Assembly (NCBI GenBank): GCA_030041305.1
Contig: JASHOC010000050.1
Location: 88,595-152,594 of the forward strand
DNA length: 64,000 nucleotides
Direction: 5' to 3'
From: Acidobacteriaceae bacterium
Lineage (GTDB): Bacteria > Acidobacteriota > Terriglobia > Terriglobales > Acidobacteriaceae
The notes under the pieces: model-generated
Seen by the model: the letters and a program-made list of their open reading frames with translations, nothing else
What the model was told of the DNA's origin: nothing
Databases searched by the model: none
Position numbers and translations under genes: made by a program
Shown: piece by piece, positions 8,662 through 16,330 of the stretch
Layout: every line of letters begins with the position of its first letter
How positions within the stretch are numbered: the first letter of the stretch is position 1

Positions 8662-9192
8662 ATGGGGACGAATCGTGAGCAAAATCGCCAATTTGCGCAA
8701 GAATCAACTGACCTGCGCCAGGGAGCCGCAGCGCAACCAGCTATCGGCCTCGACGAGTTCGACGTCGCCATCCTGCGTTACCTGGAAAACCATGGCCGGG
8801 CTACCAACTACGAGGTGGGCGAAGCGGTCGGTCTTTCCCCTTCGGCGGCCTCGCGGCGCATCCTGGCCCTCGAGTCTGCGCAGGCTATTCGCGGTTATCG
8901 CGCCATCGTCGATGATCGTCTGCTCGGCAAAAGCATGACCGTGTACATCCGCGTCACGCTGGAGCGGCAATCGGCCGCGGTCCTGAGCGCTTTTGAGACC
9001 GCCGTCCGCCACTGCCACGACATCGTGAGCTGCCATCTGATGGCCGGCCAATACGACTACATGCTCGTTGCCCGCGTGGCCGGCATCGACGACTACGGCC
9101 GCCTGCACCAAAACGAACTCTCGCGCCTGCCTGGCGTGACGCGCCTCGAAACCAGCTTTGCGCTCCGCGACGTGCTCCAGGCGAAGAACTGA
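8662..9192 (+). CDS. Lrp/AsnC-family transcriptional regulator
   Basis: Protein of 176 residues. The N-terminal winged helix-turn-helix (about residues 28-80) includes [17 protein letters not shown] and [10 protein letters not shown]. The C-terminal RAM/AsnC ligand-binding domain includes [17 protein letters not shown]. About 27 residues precede the HTH, longer than most. The ATG at 8662 has AAAGGGCAG just before it. It is transcribed divergently from alanine dehydrogenase, which makes ald the most likely target, with alanine or another amino acid as effector; this is inference from position and from known ald regulators. Confidence 0.9.
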   Translation: MGTNREQNRQFAQESTDLRQGAAAQPAIGLDEFDVAILRYLENHGRATNYEVGEAVGLSPSAASRRILALESAQAIRGYRAIVDDRLLGKSMTVYIRVTLERQSAAVLSAFETAVRHCHDIVSCHLMAGQYDYMLVARVAGIDDYGRLHQNELSRLPGVTRLETSFALRDVLQAKN

Positions 9193-9267
9193 GGACGTTG
9201 TCGTTTTCAGAGAATCTGAACGCGGCGCAAGCGGTCTTCACTGCTCAACAGGAATGGTGAAGCTGCT

Positions 9268-10371
9268 TTAGAAGTTGTGTTGGACTGCTCCCGGCGCATC
9301 GCTCTCCTTGTCCGCCACGGCGACATCGGCGCCGGCAGTCGCGTGCATCTGCTCAATTTCTTCAATCAACTCGGCCACCTGCTCCCGTTTTCGCTCGCTC
9401 ATGTCGAGGAAACGAACGCCTACGGCGAACGGACCGTGGATGGCTTGGACGACGCCCCCCAGACGGAAAGGCAGTCCCTCCAGGCGAAACTCCGTCTCCA
9501 CGCGTGTGTAGATACCCAAGGGAAAACGTTCGTCGGTGCGGATGCGGCAGCCGTTCAGACTCAAATCGAGAATGCGCCCGGTCAGCGTGCCGCCGCCCCT
9601 GACCAGAAAAATCGTTGCCGACGTGTCCACCTGATGCCGGACCTGGCTTCGCCGCTCCTGCTTAACCGGCGCAGGGTGGTCCTTTTGGGGCACGGGCGTT
9701 GGCGCCGAGGCAGCCTGGGGTGGAAGAGGTTTCGATACGGACGACAAGCTGGCCGCCGGCACTGCGGACGCTTTTTTCGGTGGATCGGATGGTTTTCCTG
9801 AACCGGATTGCGAAATGAAGCTCAACCGGGGCCGCGCTGGTTGCGTGCGAAGAGGCGTATGGGGCTCTGGCGTGACGGTTGGGGAAGGTCGCGTATTTTG
9901 GGGCTGCCCGGCAAGCCCCCTCAGCGGCGGCTTCGGCCCCGGTTGAGCGTTCGGTGCGGCTCCGGCTTGCGCGCCCGGCTCGTCCGTGGCTGCTTTTCGT
10001 GCTTCAATAGCCGCGGCCGTCTCCACCTCCCCGATCACTTCCACCAGCTCCTCCCGTCGCCGCGGGCTCACCTCCAGAAACTGGATTCCGGCCAGATGTC
10101 GGCCGTCGGTCCATCGGGTGACGCCGATGAAGCGGAAGGCGACTCCGTTGACCTTAAAGTTGATCTCGACCCGGACCCCGGCGCCCACTGGCAGGCGCTC
10201 GCGGGTTTGAATCCGGCAGCCGCCGAGGCCTAAATCCGCGATGCTGCAAGGCAATGAAAGGCCCTGGCGAACGAGCAGGAGCGTGCAATCGCTCTCCACC
10301 GCGTAACGAGGGCATGCCCGCCGTTGCGATTGCGGCAGCGCAGCGCAGTCTGCCTTTTCGTCCACTTCCAT
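9268..10371 (-). CDS. Tandem PilZ-domain protein
   Basis: PilZ domains bind cyclic di-GMP. The 367-residue protein has one at about residues 17-115 and a second at about 240-345, joined by a long Pro/Ser/Ala-rich linker. Each domain has the RxxxR element (RACPR; RSQVR). The second domain keeps the D-x-S-x-x-G element as DLSLNG. In the first domain it reads DLGLGG, with Gly in the Ser position, so that domain may bind ligand poorly. No output domain is present, so it probably acts as an adaptor. The ATG at 10371 has a GGAG site. It follows the small hypothetical gene at 10423-10902 by 51 bases. Confidence 0.82.
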   Translation of the reverse strand: MEVDEKADCAALPQSQRRACPRYAVESDCTLLLVRQGLSLPCSIADLGLGGCRIQTRERLPVGAGVRVEINFKVNGVAFRFIGVTRWTDGRHLAGIQFLEVSPRRREELVEVIGEVETAAAIEARKAATDEPGAQAGAAPNAQPGPKPPLRGLAGQPQNTRPSPTVTPEPHTPLRTQPARPRLSFISQSGSGKPSDPPKKASAVPAASLSSVSKPLPPQAASAPTPVPQKDHPAPVKQERRSQVRHQVDTSATIFLVRGGGTLTGRILDLSLNGCRIRTDERFPLGIYTRVETEFRLEGLPFRLGGVVQAIHGPFAVGVRFLDMSERKREQVAELIEEIEQMHATAGADVAVADKESDAPGAVQHNF

Positions 10372-10422
10372 GGCCTGCTCCGCCGTTTTTGGCGAGGACC
10401 TGTTCGCCGAATGCTTCAGAAG

Positions 10423-10902
10423 TCAGTGTTTGCCGGCCAACTCCCAAGGCCGCGTCGCTTTCGGCTGCTCGCCCTCCCGGCCCTCCAGCCGGTCGTACAG
10501 ATACCGGTCACTGGTGGTGCCGAGCGCCTGATTGTACAGGTTGATCGAGCCGATGAGCTGTTTCAGCTCGTCGCTGAACGCATGAATGGCTTGCAATTGC
10601 GAGGCCGAGGCCGGAAGCTCGTATTGGGAGGTCTTAATGAATTTCTGATAGCCGCGATCCACCAGCCGCGCCACTTCCCCACGAATCAGCGCTCCGGGCC
10701 CCACCGCGAAAACGGCCGGCGAGACGTCTTCCGCCGCCTCCACCGCGCCGTCTTTCACCTTGGGCGCGGGCGCCAGGATGGCTCCGACGCCATTTTTACT
10801 CACCAGCGTACCCCCTCCGGAATAGGGCGTCACCGCGAAGGAGTGGCTGCGTAGCAGCTCCAGCGTTTGATCGAAGTCGGGATGGCGGGATTTTCGCGTC
10901 AT
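10423..10902 (-). CDS. Hypothetical protein, 159 aa
   Basis: Not recognised. The ATG at 10902 follows GGAAGG three bases upstream, a close but clear ribosome-binding site. The protein looks soluble, with no signal peptide or membrane span. It has mixed alpha/beta character in the first half and a predicted helical stretch (ASASQLQAIHAFSDELKQ) in the second. It lies upstream of, and in the same direction as, the PilZ gene with a 51-base gap, so the two may be cotranscribed. It is divergent from cysM. Confidence 0.6.
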   Translation of the reverse strand: MTRKSRHPDFDQTLELLRSHSFAVTPYSGGGTLVSKNGVGAILAPAPKVKDGAVEAAEDVSPAVFAVGPGALIRGEVARLVDRGYQKFIKTSQYELPASASQLQAIHAFSDELKQLIGSINLYNQALGTTSDRYLYDRLEGREGEQPKATRPWELAGKH

Positions 10903-11028
10903 TTACCTTCCAGTCGGCGAGGATGCTTGATAGACCGGCATTCTCGGCATGTCTTCAATTTCGCATACGGTTGCCGAGGGCCGCAATTTGCCCGCGGTTT
11001 ACCTTGGCCCTCGGAACGCCAACTTCTC

Positions 11029-11961
11029 ATGACCCAGATCGCACAAGTCGGCTCCTCGCTGACCGAGCGCATCGGCAGCACCCCGCTGCTGCGCCTCGAC
11101 CGGATCGGAAGCGGTCTTCACGGCGTGGCGCTGGCCGCCAAGGCGGAGTGGACCAATCCCGGCGGCAGCGTGAAAGATCGCGCCGCCTACGCGATGGTCC
11201 GGGATGCGCAGGCACGGGGCCTGTTGATGCCCGGCAAGATTCTGCTCGACGCCACCAGCGGCAACACCGGCATCGCCCTGGCTATGCTGGGCGCAGCCCT
11301 GGAATTTCCGGTTCACCTGGCGATGCCGGCCAATGTCTCGCCGGAGCGTAAGCGCATCGTCCGTGCCTACGGCGCCACGGTGGAGTGGACCGACCCGGAT
11401 CTCGGCTCGGACGGCGCCATTCTGCGCGCCCGCGAACTGGTTGGCGAGGACCCGGAGCGCTTTTGCTATGTCGACCAGTACTCGAACGACGCTAACTGGC
11501 AGGCCCATTACTATGGAACCGGTCCCGAAATCTGGCGGCAGACCGGCGGCCGGGTTACGCATTTCATCGCCGGGCTGGGCACCAGCGGCACGTTCACGGG
11601 CGTTGCGCGGCGGCTCAAGGAGCTGAATCCGGCCATTCAGGCAATCTCGATGCAGCCCGATTCGGCATTTCATGGCCTTGAAGGGCTTAAATACATGGCT
11701 GCATCGATGGTGCCGGCCATCTACAATCCTCATGTGGCCGACCGCCAGGTGACGGTTGCAACCGAGGCCGCCTACGCCATGGCCAAGAGGTTGGCTCGCG
11801 AGGAGGGCTTGCTGGTAGGCGTGTCCGCCGCCGCGGCCGTAGAAGCCAGCTTGCGGATTGCCCGCGAGGAAGCCGCCGCCGGCCGGGCCGCGCTGGTGGT
11901 CACCATCCTCCCCGATGGCGCGGAAAAATACTTGAGCGAACGTTTTTGGGAGGAGGAATGA
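11029..11961 (+). CDS. cysM: Cysteine synthase, CysM-like
   Basis: PLP-dependent beta-replacement enzyme making cysteine from an activated serine. The 310-residue protein has the PLP-lysine segment GGSVKDRAA, the substrate loop TSGNTGIALAM, and the phosphate-binding loop GLGTSGTFTG. I start at ATG 11029 (MTQIAQVG); the frame continues upstream without family similarity. It overlaps the JAMM protease gene by four bases (ATGA), and carrier and MoeZ genes follow. This order matches the mycobacterial CysM/Mec/CysO logic, where the sulfur donor is a protein thiocarboxylate and the acceptor O-phosphoserine. The donor here is therefore probably the carrier protein rather than free sulfide, which is inference. 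Confidence 0.88.
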   Translation: MTQIAQVGSSLTERIGSTPLLRLDRIGSGLHGVALAAKAEWTNPGGSVKDRAAYAMVRDAQARGLLMPGKILLDATSGNTGIALAMLGAALEFPVHLAMPANVSPERKRIVRAYGATVEWTDPDLGSDGAILRARELVGEDPERFCYVDQYSNDANWQAHYYGTGPEIWRQTGGRVTHFIAGLGTSGTFTGVARRLKELNPAIQAISMQPDSAFHGLEGLKYMAASMVPAIYNPHVADRQVTVATEAAYAMAKRLAREEGLLVGVSAAAAVEASLRIAREEAAAGRAALVVTILPDGAEKYLSERFWEEE

Positions 11962-12422
11962 GCATCTTGCGCCTGCCGCGCTTCATCTATGACGAGATTC
12001 GCGCCCACGGCGAGGAGACTTATCCGCAGGAGTGCTGCGGCGCCCTGCTCGGTCACCCGGCGGCTGAGGGTTGGCGCATCGTAGCCTCAGTGCGCTCGGG
12101 CAATACGCGCACTGATTCGGCGCACAACCGCTATCAGATCGCGCCGGTCGAGCTGGTCCACATTCAGCGCACGGCGCGCCGCCAGGGAGCGGAAATCGCG
12201 GGGTTTTATCACTCTCATCCCGACCACCCCCCGCAATGGTCGCCCACCGATTTTGCCGAGGCCCATTGGCTGGGCTGCAGCTATGTGATCACTGAAGTGG
12301 CGCAGGGCAAAGCCGGCCGCACCAATTCGTTTCTCCTCGCCGGAACCACCGAGGAAGACAAACATTTTGAAGACGAAGCTATCGTGATGGACGACGAAAG
12401 AATCGGCGCCCCGAGCGCCTGA
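11958..12422 (+). CDS. JAMM/Mov34 metalloprotease, Mec-like
   Basis: Zinc-dependent peptidase of the M67 family. The 154-residue protein shows the JAMM motif with HSHPDHPP followed by SPTDFAEAHW, giving HxH-x7-S-x-x-D, plus a conserved glutamate near the ECCGALLG segment. The ATG at 11958 overlaps the cysM stop; GGGAGG lies just upstream, and a TTG at 11946 is less likely. In mycobacteria the homologue Mec releases cysteine from the CysO-cysteine adduct. In Pseudomonas, QbsD trims residues after the GG of carrier QbsE. Here both jobs are conceivable, because the carrier encoded next has a tail after its GG. Confidence 0.85.
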   Translation: MSILRLPRFIYDEIRAHGEETYPQECCGALLGHPAAEGWRIVASVRSGNTRTDSAHNRYQIAPVELVHIQRTARRQGAEIAGFYHSHPDHPPQWSPTDFAEAHWLGCSYVITEVAQGKAGRTNSFLLAGTTEEDKHFEDEAIVMDDERIGAPSA

Positions 12423-12429
12423 ATCTACG

Positions 12430-12538
12430 GCGGTTCTCCAATTCCCGTGAAGTTTTGAGGGGCGTGCCAGGTGGCGTTTTCCTGGGAAAAACGCCACTCA
12501 ACGTTCGAGGTTCTGCTCTACACCAACTGGAGAACCGC
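12430..12538. repeat. Nested inverted repeat between the JAMM gene and the sulfur-carrier gene
   Basis: An exact 11-base inverted repeat (GCGGTTCTCCA at 12430-12440, its complement at 12528-12538) encloses an inner hairpin with arms GTGGCGTTTT and AAAACGCCAC around a short loop. The right outer arm ends at the -10-like TATAAT (12539-12544), so it could act as an operator or form an RNA structure. Confidence 0.6.
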
Positions 12539-12544
12539 TATAAT
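12539..12544 (+). promoter_or_regulatory. -10 hexamer ahead of the sulfur-carrier gene
   Basis: A consensus TATAAT lies 36 bases before the carrier ATG. No good -35 is visible. It would allow the carrier and moeZ to be transcribed separately from cysM and the protease. Confidence 0.45.
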
Positions 12545-12580
12545 AGACGGGCCGGCCGACGGCCGGCGGGAACCCGGTGC

Positions 12581-12919
12581 ATGAATATTCTTATTTCTAC
12601 TCCTTTGCGCCCTTTTGCGGGTGGCCAGCACGTGCTCCAGGTGGAAGCCGGCACGGTCGGCGAGGCGATCCGTGCGCTCACGGGCGCTCATCCCGAGCTG
12701 CGCAAACACCTGTTTACGCCAGAAGGCAAGCTGCGCGCCTTTGTTAACCTGTACCTGAACGAAGACGACGTTCGCTATCTTCCCGACAGGGAAAACACCC
12801 GCGTGTCTGCGGCCGATTCGCTCTCTATTATTCCCTCTATTGCCGGTGGGACTGGCCATCCAGGCGGCCGCGCCCTAATCATCCTGCAGCCTGCCGGTGA
12901 AGCAGAAATCTGGAACTGA
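12581..12919 (+). CDS. Ubiquitin-like sulfur carrier (CysO/MoaD/ThiS family) with a C-terminal tail
   Basis: Small beta-grasp protein expected to carry sulfur as a C-terminal thiocarboxylate. Residues 1-90 match the CysO type, with a FVNLYLNEDDVRY segment and the terminal IPSIAGG. Normal carriers stop at this GG. Here 22 more residues follow (TGHPGG... ending EIWN), giving 112 in all. The tail is in frame, with no sign of a sequencing slip. The ATG at 12581 lacks a strong Shine-Dalgarno. The JAMM gene upstream and MoeZ downstream suggest trimming, adenylylation and thiolation in turn; the need for trimming is inference from QbsE-type precedents. Confidence 0.88.
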   Translation: MNILISTPLRPFAGGQHVLQVEAGTVGEAIRALTGAHPELRKHLFTPEGKLRAFVNLYLNEDDVRYLPDRENTRVSAADSLSIIPSIAGGTGHPGGRALIILQPAGEAEIWN

Positions 12920-12923
12920 CTCC

Positions 12924-14099
12924 ATGGCGACTACCTTACAAATTCCGCTGCCCGAACTCACCACCGACGATCTCTCTCGCTACTCGCGCCACCTGATCTT
13001 GCCCGAGGTGGGCATGGAGGGCCAACAGAAACTGAAGGCTGCGCGCGTGCTGTGCGTCGGCGCCGGCGGGCTTGGTTCGCCGCTGGCTTTTTATCTGGCC
13101 GCCGCAGGCGTGGGCACGCTCGGCCTGGTGGACTTCGACGTGGTGGATGCGAGTAACCTGCAGCGGCAAATCATTCACTCCACCCCTGACGTGGGCCGCA
13201 AAAAGCTCGACTCGGCGGCGGAAAAGCTCATCGCGCTGAACCCCGCGCTAAACGTGGTCAAGCACGAAACCATGCTCACCAGTGCCAACGCTCTCGAGAT
13301 TTTTGCCGACTACGACGTGGTGGCCGACGGCACTGATAACTTCCCAACGCGGTACCTGGTCAACGACGCCTGCGTGCTGCTGGGCAAGCCGAATGTGTAC
13401 GGTTCCATTTTCCGCTTCGAGGGTCAGGCCAGCGTCTTCGCTACGCGCCAGGGTCCTTGCTACCGCTGTCTCTATCCCGAGCCGCCGCCGCCGGGCATGG
13501 TGCCGAGCTGTGCGGAGGGTGGCGTGCTGGGCATTCTGCCAGGCCTGCTGGGCGTCATCCAGGCCACTGAGGTCATCAAGCTGATCCTGGGCAACGGCGA
13601 GCCGCTCATCGGCCGCCTGTTGCTTGTGGATGCGCTGGCCATGCGCTTTCGCGAACTCAAACTGCGCAAAAATCCCGAGTGTCCCGTGTGCGGCGATCAT
13701 CCCACCGTCACGGAGCTCATTGACTACCAGCAATTCTGCGGCGTTGCGCCCAAAACTCATGAGGAGCAGGCAGTGAAAAACGGAATCCCGCAAATGACGG
13801 TGCAGGAGCTTAAGCGCCGCATGGATTTGGGCGACGATCTTCTCCTCCTCGATGTGCGCGAGCCCTTCGAGTATCAGATCGCCAACATCGGGGGCAAGCT
13901 CATCCCGCTCAACGATGTCCCGCACCGGCTCGCCGAAATTGATCTTGACCGCGAGATTGTTGTGCACTGCAAGTCGGGCGGCCGCAGCCAGCGCGTGGCG
14001 GAGTTCCTCCATCATTCCGGCTATTCCAAAGTTTCGAACCTCGCCGGCGGCATCATCGCCTGGGCCAACGAGATCGATCCCACGGTCCCGAAGTACTGA
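12924..14099 (+). CDS. moeZ: MoeZ-type adenylyltransferase/sulfurtransferase
   Basis: Activates the C-terminus of ubiquitin-like sulfur carriers by adenylylation and loads sulfur through its rhodanese domain. The 391-residue protein has an E1-like domain with GAGGLGS (47-52) and the DGTDNF segment (135-140). It has two zinc CxxC pairs, CYRC (179-182) and CPVC (253-256), and a C-terminal rhodanese domain with the active-site loop HCKSGGRS, in which Cys349 would hold the persulfide. Its ATG at 12924 lies four bases after the carrier stop, so the two are tightly linked. A mycobacterial MoeZ serves both CysO and MoaD; the same dual use is possible here. Confidence 0.93.
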   Translation: MATTLQIPLPELTTDDLSRYSRHLILPEVGMEGQQKLKAARVLCVGAGGLGSPLAFYLAAAGVGTLGLVDFDVVDASNLQRQIIHSTPDVGRKKLDSAAEKLIALNPALNVVKHETMLTSANALEIFADYDVVADGTDNFPTRYLVNDACVLLGKPNVYGSIFRFEGQASVFATRQGPCYRCLYPEPPPPGMVPSCAEGGVLGILPGLLGVIQATEVIKLILGNGEPLIGRLLLVDALAMRFRELKLRKNPECPVCGDHPTVTELIDYQQFCGVAPKTHEEQAVKNGIPQMTVQELKRRMDLGDDLLLLDVREPFEYQIANIGGKLIPLNDVPHRLAEIDLDREIVVHCKSGGRSQRVAEFLHHSGYSKVSNLAGGIIAWANEIDPTVPKY

Positions 14100-14225
14100 A
14101 CGTGTGCCACAAGATGACTACGCGCCGGAGTCGTGACGCCATACGTTTCACATTGCGTCCGACCGACCCCAAAAATCCCGCACCGGCATGCCCGGTCGCG
14201 CTTGGGCTGGGCGTTACCCGCCGCT

Positions 14226-14231
14226 TATACT
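14226..14231 (+). promoter_or_regulatory. -10-like hexamer for the GNAT gene (leaderless candidate)
   Basis: TATACT lies seven bases before the ATG at 14239, with no Shine-Dalgarno between them. Confidence 0.45.
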
Positions 14232-14238
14232 GGGCGCA

Positions 14239-14865
14239 ATGCGCCCCGAACTTGCCGTACTGACCGGCAGCCACATCCGCCTGGACCCGCTTGGCATCCA
14301 CCATCTCGAAGGCCTCATCGCCGCTTCAGCCGTCGATCCCTCGCTATACGAATGGAGCGCCGTGCCGCTGGGGCGCGAAGCAACCGTGGCGTATATCGAG
14401 ACGGCTCTTGCCGGTCGCGATGCAGGGACGGCGCTACCGTTCGCTATCGTTCGCATGGAGGATGGGGCGGTGCTGGGCTCAACGCGATTTTTCGATATCG
14501 AGCGCTGGAAATGGCCTGCGGGCCACGAGCGCCAGGGCCGCCGGCATCCCGACGTATGCGAGCTCGGCTATAGCTGGCTTACGCGCGCCGCCATCCGCAC
14601 CACGGTCAATACCGAGGCAAAGTTGTTGATGCTGGCGCACGCTTTCGAGGCCTGGCAGGTGCTCCGCGTTTGCCTGCATACCGACGCGCGCAATCAGCGC
14701 TCGCAGGCTGCCATCGAGCGCATCGGGGGAAAGTTCGAAGGGGTCTTGCGCGCCCACCGGCTGGCGACCGATTTTACGCCGCGCGATTCGCACCGCTATT
14801 CGATCCTTGCTGCGGAATGGCCCGCGGTGAAGCGGCGGCTGGCAGAGCGGCTCAGCCGGGCCTGA
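14239..14865 (+). CDS. GNAT-family N-acetyltransferase (RimJ/RimL-like)
   Basis: Acetyl-CoA-dependent acetyltransferase of 208 residues. The layout fits the RimJ/RimL subgroup: a 'GSHIRLDPLGIHH' opening, the VLGSTRFFDIE strand, an ELGYSWL element, and a late segment with HTDARNQRSQAAIERIGGKFEGVLR. The last of these is the typical region where neighbours in the fold share an Asn-x-x-Ser pattern. The ATG at 14239 is taken because the family starts there; the open frame extends upstream without similarity. Substrate unknown. It stands alone between moeZ and the convergent PIN-TRAM gene. Confidence 0.87.
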   Translation: MRPELAVLTGSHIRLDPLGIHHLEGLIAASAVDPSLYEWSAVPLGREATVAYIETALAGRDAGTALPFAIVRMEDGAVLGSTRFFDIERWKWPAGHERQGRRHPDVCELGYSWLTRAAIRTTVNTEAKLLMLAHAFEAWQVLRVCLHTDARNQRSQAAIERIGGKFEGVLRAHRLATDFTPRDSHRYSILAAEWPAVKRRLAERLSRA

Positions 14866-14894
14866 CCTGATCCGGCCGCATTCCTGGACGAGCC

Positions 14895-15905
14895 CTACGT
14901 CGCTTCGACGGCTCGGCCATTCTCATCCATCTTGCCGAAGATCATCTTGCCGCTGGCGGTTTGCAGCACGCTGGTGACGGCAATCTCCACCGGCCGGCCG
15001 ATCATCCTGCGGGCGTGATCAACCACCACCATGGTGCCGTCATCAAGATAGCCTACGCCCTGGTTGTATTCCTTGCCTTCCTTGAGGATCACCACGCTCA
15101 TGTGTTCGCCGGGCAGAACCACGGGCTTGAGCGCGTTGGCCAGGTCGTTGATGTTGAGCACGTCGACATGGTGCAGATGGGCCACCTTGTTCAGGTTGAA
15201 GTCATTGGTGACCACTTTGGCTTCCCATTTCTTGGCCAGTTCAAGGAGCTTCAGGTCCACCTCGCGGATGGAAGGAAAATCATCGGGTACGATCTGCACC
15301 TGGATGCTCGTGTTGGACTGCATCCGCTGCAGCATATCGAGGCCGCGGCGGCCACGTTGGCGCTTGGAGCCGTCGGTCGAGTCGGCCACCACCTGCAGCT
15401 CGCGCAGCACGAACTCGGGAACCACGATCGTGCCGTCGATAAAGCCCGCCTCGGCAATATCGGCAATGCGGCCGTCGATGATGACACTGGTGTCGAGGAC
15501 CTTAGCGCTGCGGCGGGCCGGGCGATCGCTGGCGAAGACCGTGCCGAGCGCCGCGGGGTTCAGCAGGTCGCCTTTATTTGCGCCCACCAACAGCCCCACG
15601 TACGTCATGAGCATCAGCACGAAGACTTGCAGCACCGCGGAAGTGGAGCCGGGAATCAGCGCCGACCGCAGCACCAGACAAAAGAGAGCCGCGCCGAAAA
15701 TGCCCAGCACGCTACCTGCCACGGCCCCGATAAGCCGCCGCAGCGTAAGGGCGCGCACCCGTAACTCGAATATAATGACCGCGCCGGCCGCCAAGGCTCC
15801 GGCGCCGGCTCCTAACCAACCCGATTGAATGCCGAACGGACGGAGAAAATAACAAACCGTGGCAAGCAGAAGCACAAAAAGGATACGTAACAGGATGAGG
15901 TCCAT
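14895..15905 (-). CDS. PIN-TRAM membrane protein (YacL-like)
   Basis: The 336-residue protein has four N-terminal hydrophobic segments (about residues 1-125). A PIN nuclease domain follows, with VLDTSVIIDGRIADI, PEFVLRELQ and a later acidic LLELAKKW...TNDFNLNK region supplying the metal-binding acids. It ends in a TRAM RNA-binding domain (GVGYLDDGTMVVVDHARR). This is the Bacillus YacL arrangement. The likely role is membrane-tethered RNA cleavage or binding; the substrate is unknown. The start is ATG 15905. The leader upstream holds several perfect hairpins, described separately. Confidence 0.88.
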   Translation of the reverse strand: MDLILLRILFVLLLATVCYFLRPFGIQSGWLGAGAGALAAGAVIIFELRVRALTLRRLIGAVAGSVLGIFGAALFCLVLRSALIPGSTSAVLQVFVLMLMTYVGLLVGANKGDLLNPAALGTVFASDRPARRSAKVLDTSVIIDGRIADIAEAGFIDGTIVVPEFVLRELQVVADSTDGSKRQRGRRGLDMLQRMQSNTSIQVQIVPDDFPSIREVDLKLLELAKKWEAKVVTNDFNLNKVAHLHHVDVLNINDLANALKPVVLPGEHMSVVILKEGKEYNQGVGYLDDGTMVVVDHARRMIGRPVEIAVTSVLQTASGKMIFGKMDENGRAVEAT

Positions 15906-15921
15906 AGGAAGCCCACTTTCA

Positions 15922-15943
15922 TTGGCGCAGGAAAATGCGCCAA
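15922..15943 (-). promoter_or_regulatory. Hairpin just before the PIN-TRAM start
   Basis: Arms TTGGCGCA and TGCGCCAA, 8 bp with a 6-base loop, end 16 bases before the start codon, close enough to affect ribosome access. Confidence 0.5.
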
Positions 15944-15965
15944 CCGAGGCACAGAAGCCGAGTAT

Positions 15966-15988
15966 GACGACCACCCTGTATGGTCGTC
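15966..15988 (-). promoter_or_regulatory. Hairpin in the PIN-TRAM leader
   Basis: Arms GACGACCA and TGGTCGTC, 8 bp with a 7-base loop, with a T-rich run 5' of it on the minus strand. Confidence 0.5.
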
Positions 15989-16069
15989 AAGGAAAAAAGG
16001 GAAGCGGCGCGCGGAACCCCAACCCGCGAGCACAAAAAATAGAGGCCGGAGAAGACGTCGGGAAAGGCG

Positions 16070-16115
16070 ATGCTGCAAAGACGCAGCATTCCCTCCGCGG
16101 GGTGATCCCCCGCGG
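16070..16115. terminator. Two adjacent hairpins between the receiver and PIN-TRAM genes
   Basis: ATGCTGC pairs with GCAGCAT (16070-16089), and CCGCGGGG pairs with CCCCGCGG (16095-16115). The second is very G+C-rich. Neither is followed by a clear T run, so terminator function is only possible. Confidence 0.35.
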
Positions 16116-16330
16116 CCTACTCGTGTGTTGCTTCGTTGGTTTCCCGGCGTCGATTCCTGTTGGGGTCGGATCGGTGGCGTCTTAGTACCTATCCATTTGA
16201 ATCCTGCACATTTTGCGCAGAATATTTCTGGCGATGTACGTTTCGGTCAGTATTCATGCGGGATTTCGGCATTTTTTCAAAGGCTCCAACTTTCGGGAAA
16301 ATGCCAGGTTTTGGTTCCGGCTACGCCGGG

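Larger units (their letters stand above)
15906..16330. other. Hairpin-rich leader upstream of the PIN-TRAM gene
   Basis: This 425-base stretch lies between the receiver stop and the PIN-TRAM start, both on the minus strand. It contains no recognisable gene but four short perfect inverted repeats at 15922-15943, 15966-15988, 16070-16089 and 16095-16115. They could be a terminator for the receiver gene or a structured 5' leader for PIN-TRAM. The part from 16150 to 16330 shows nothing I recognise. Confidence 0.5.
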
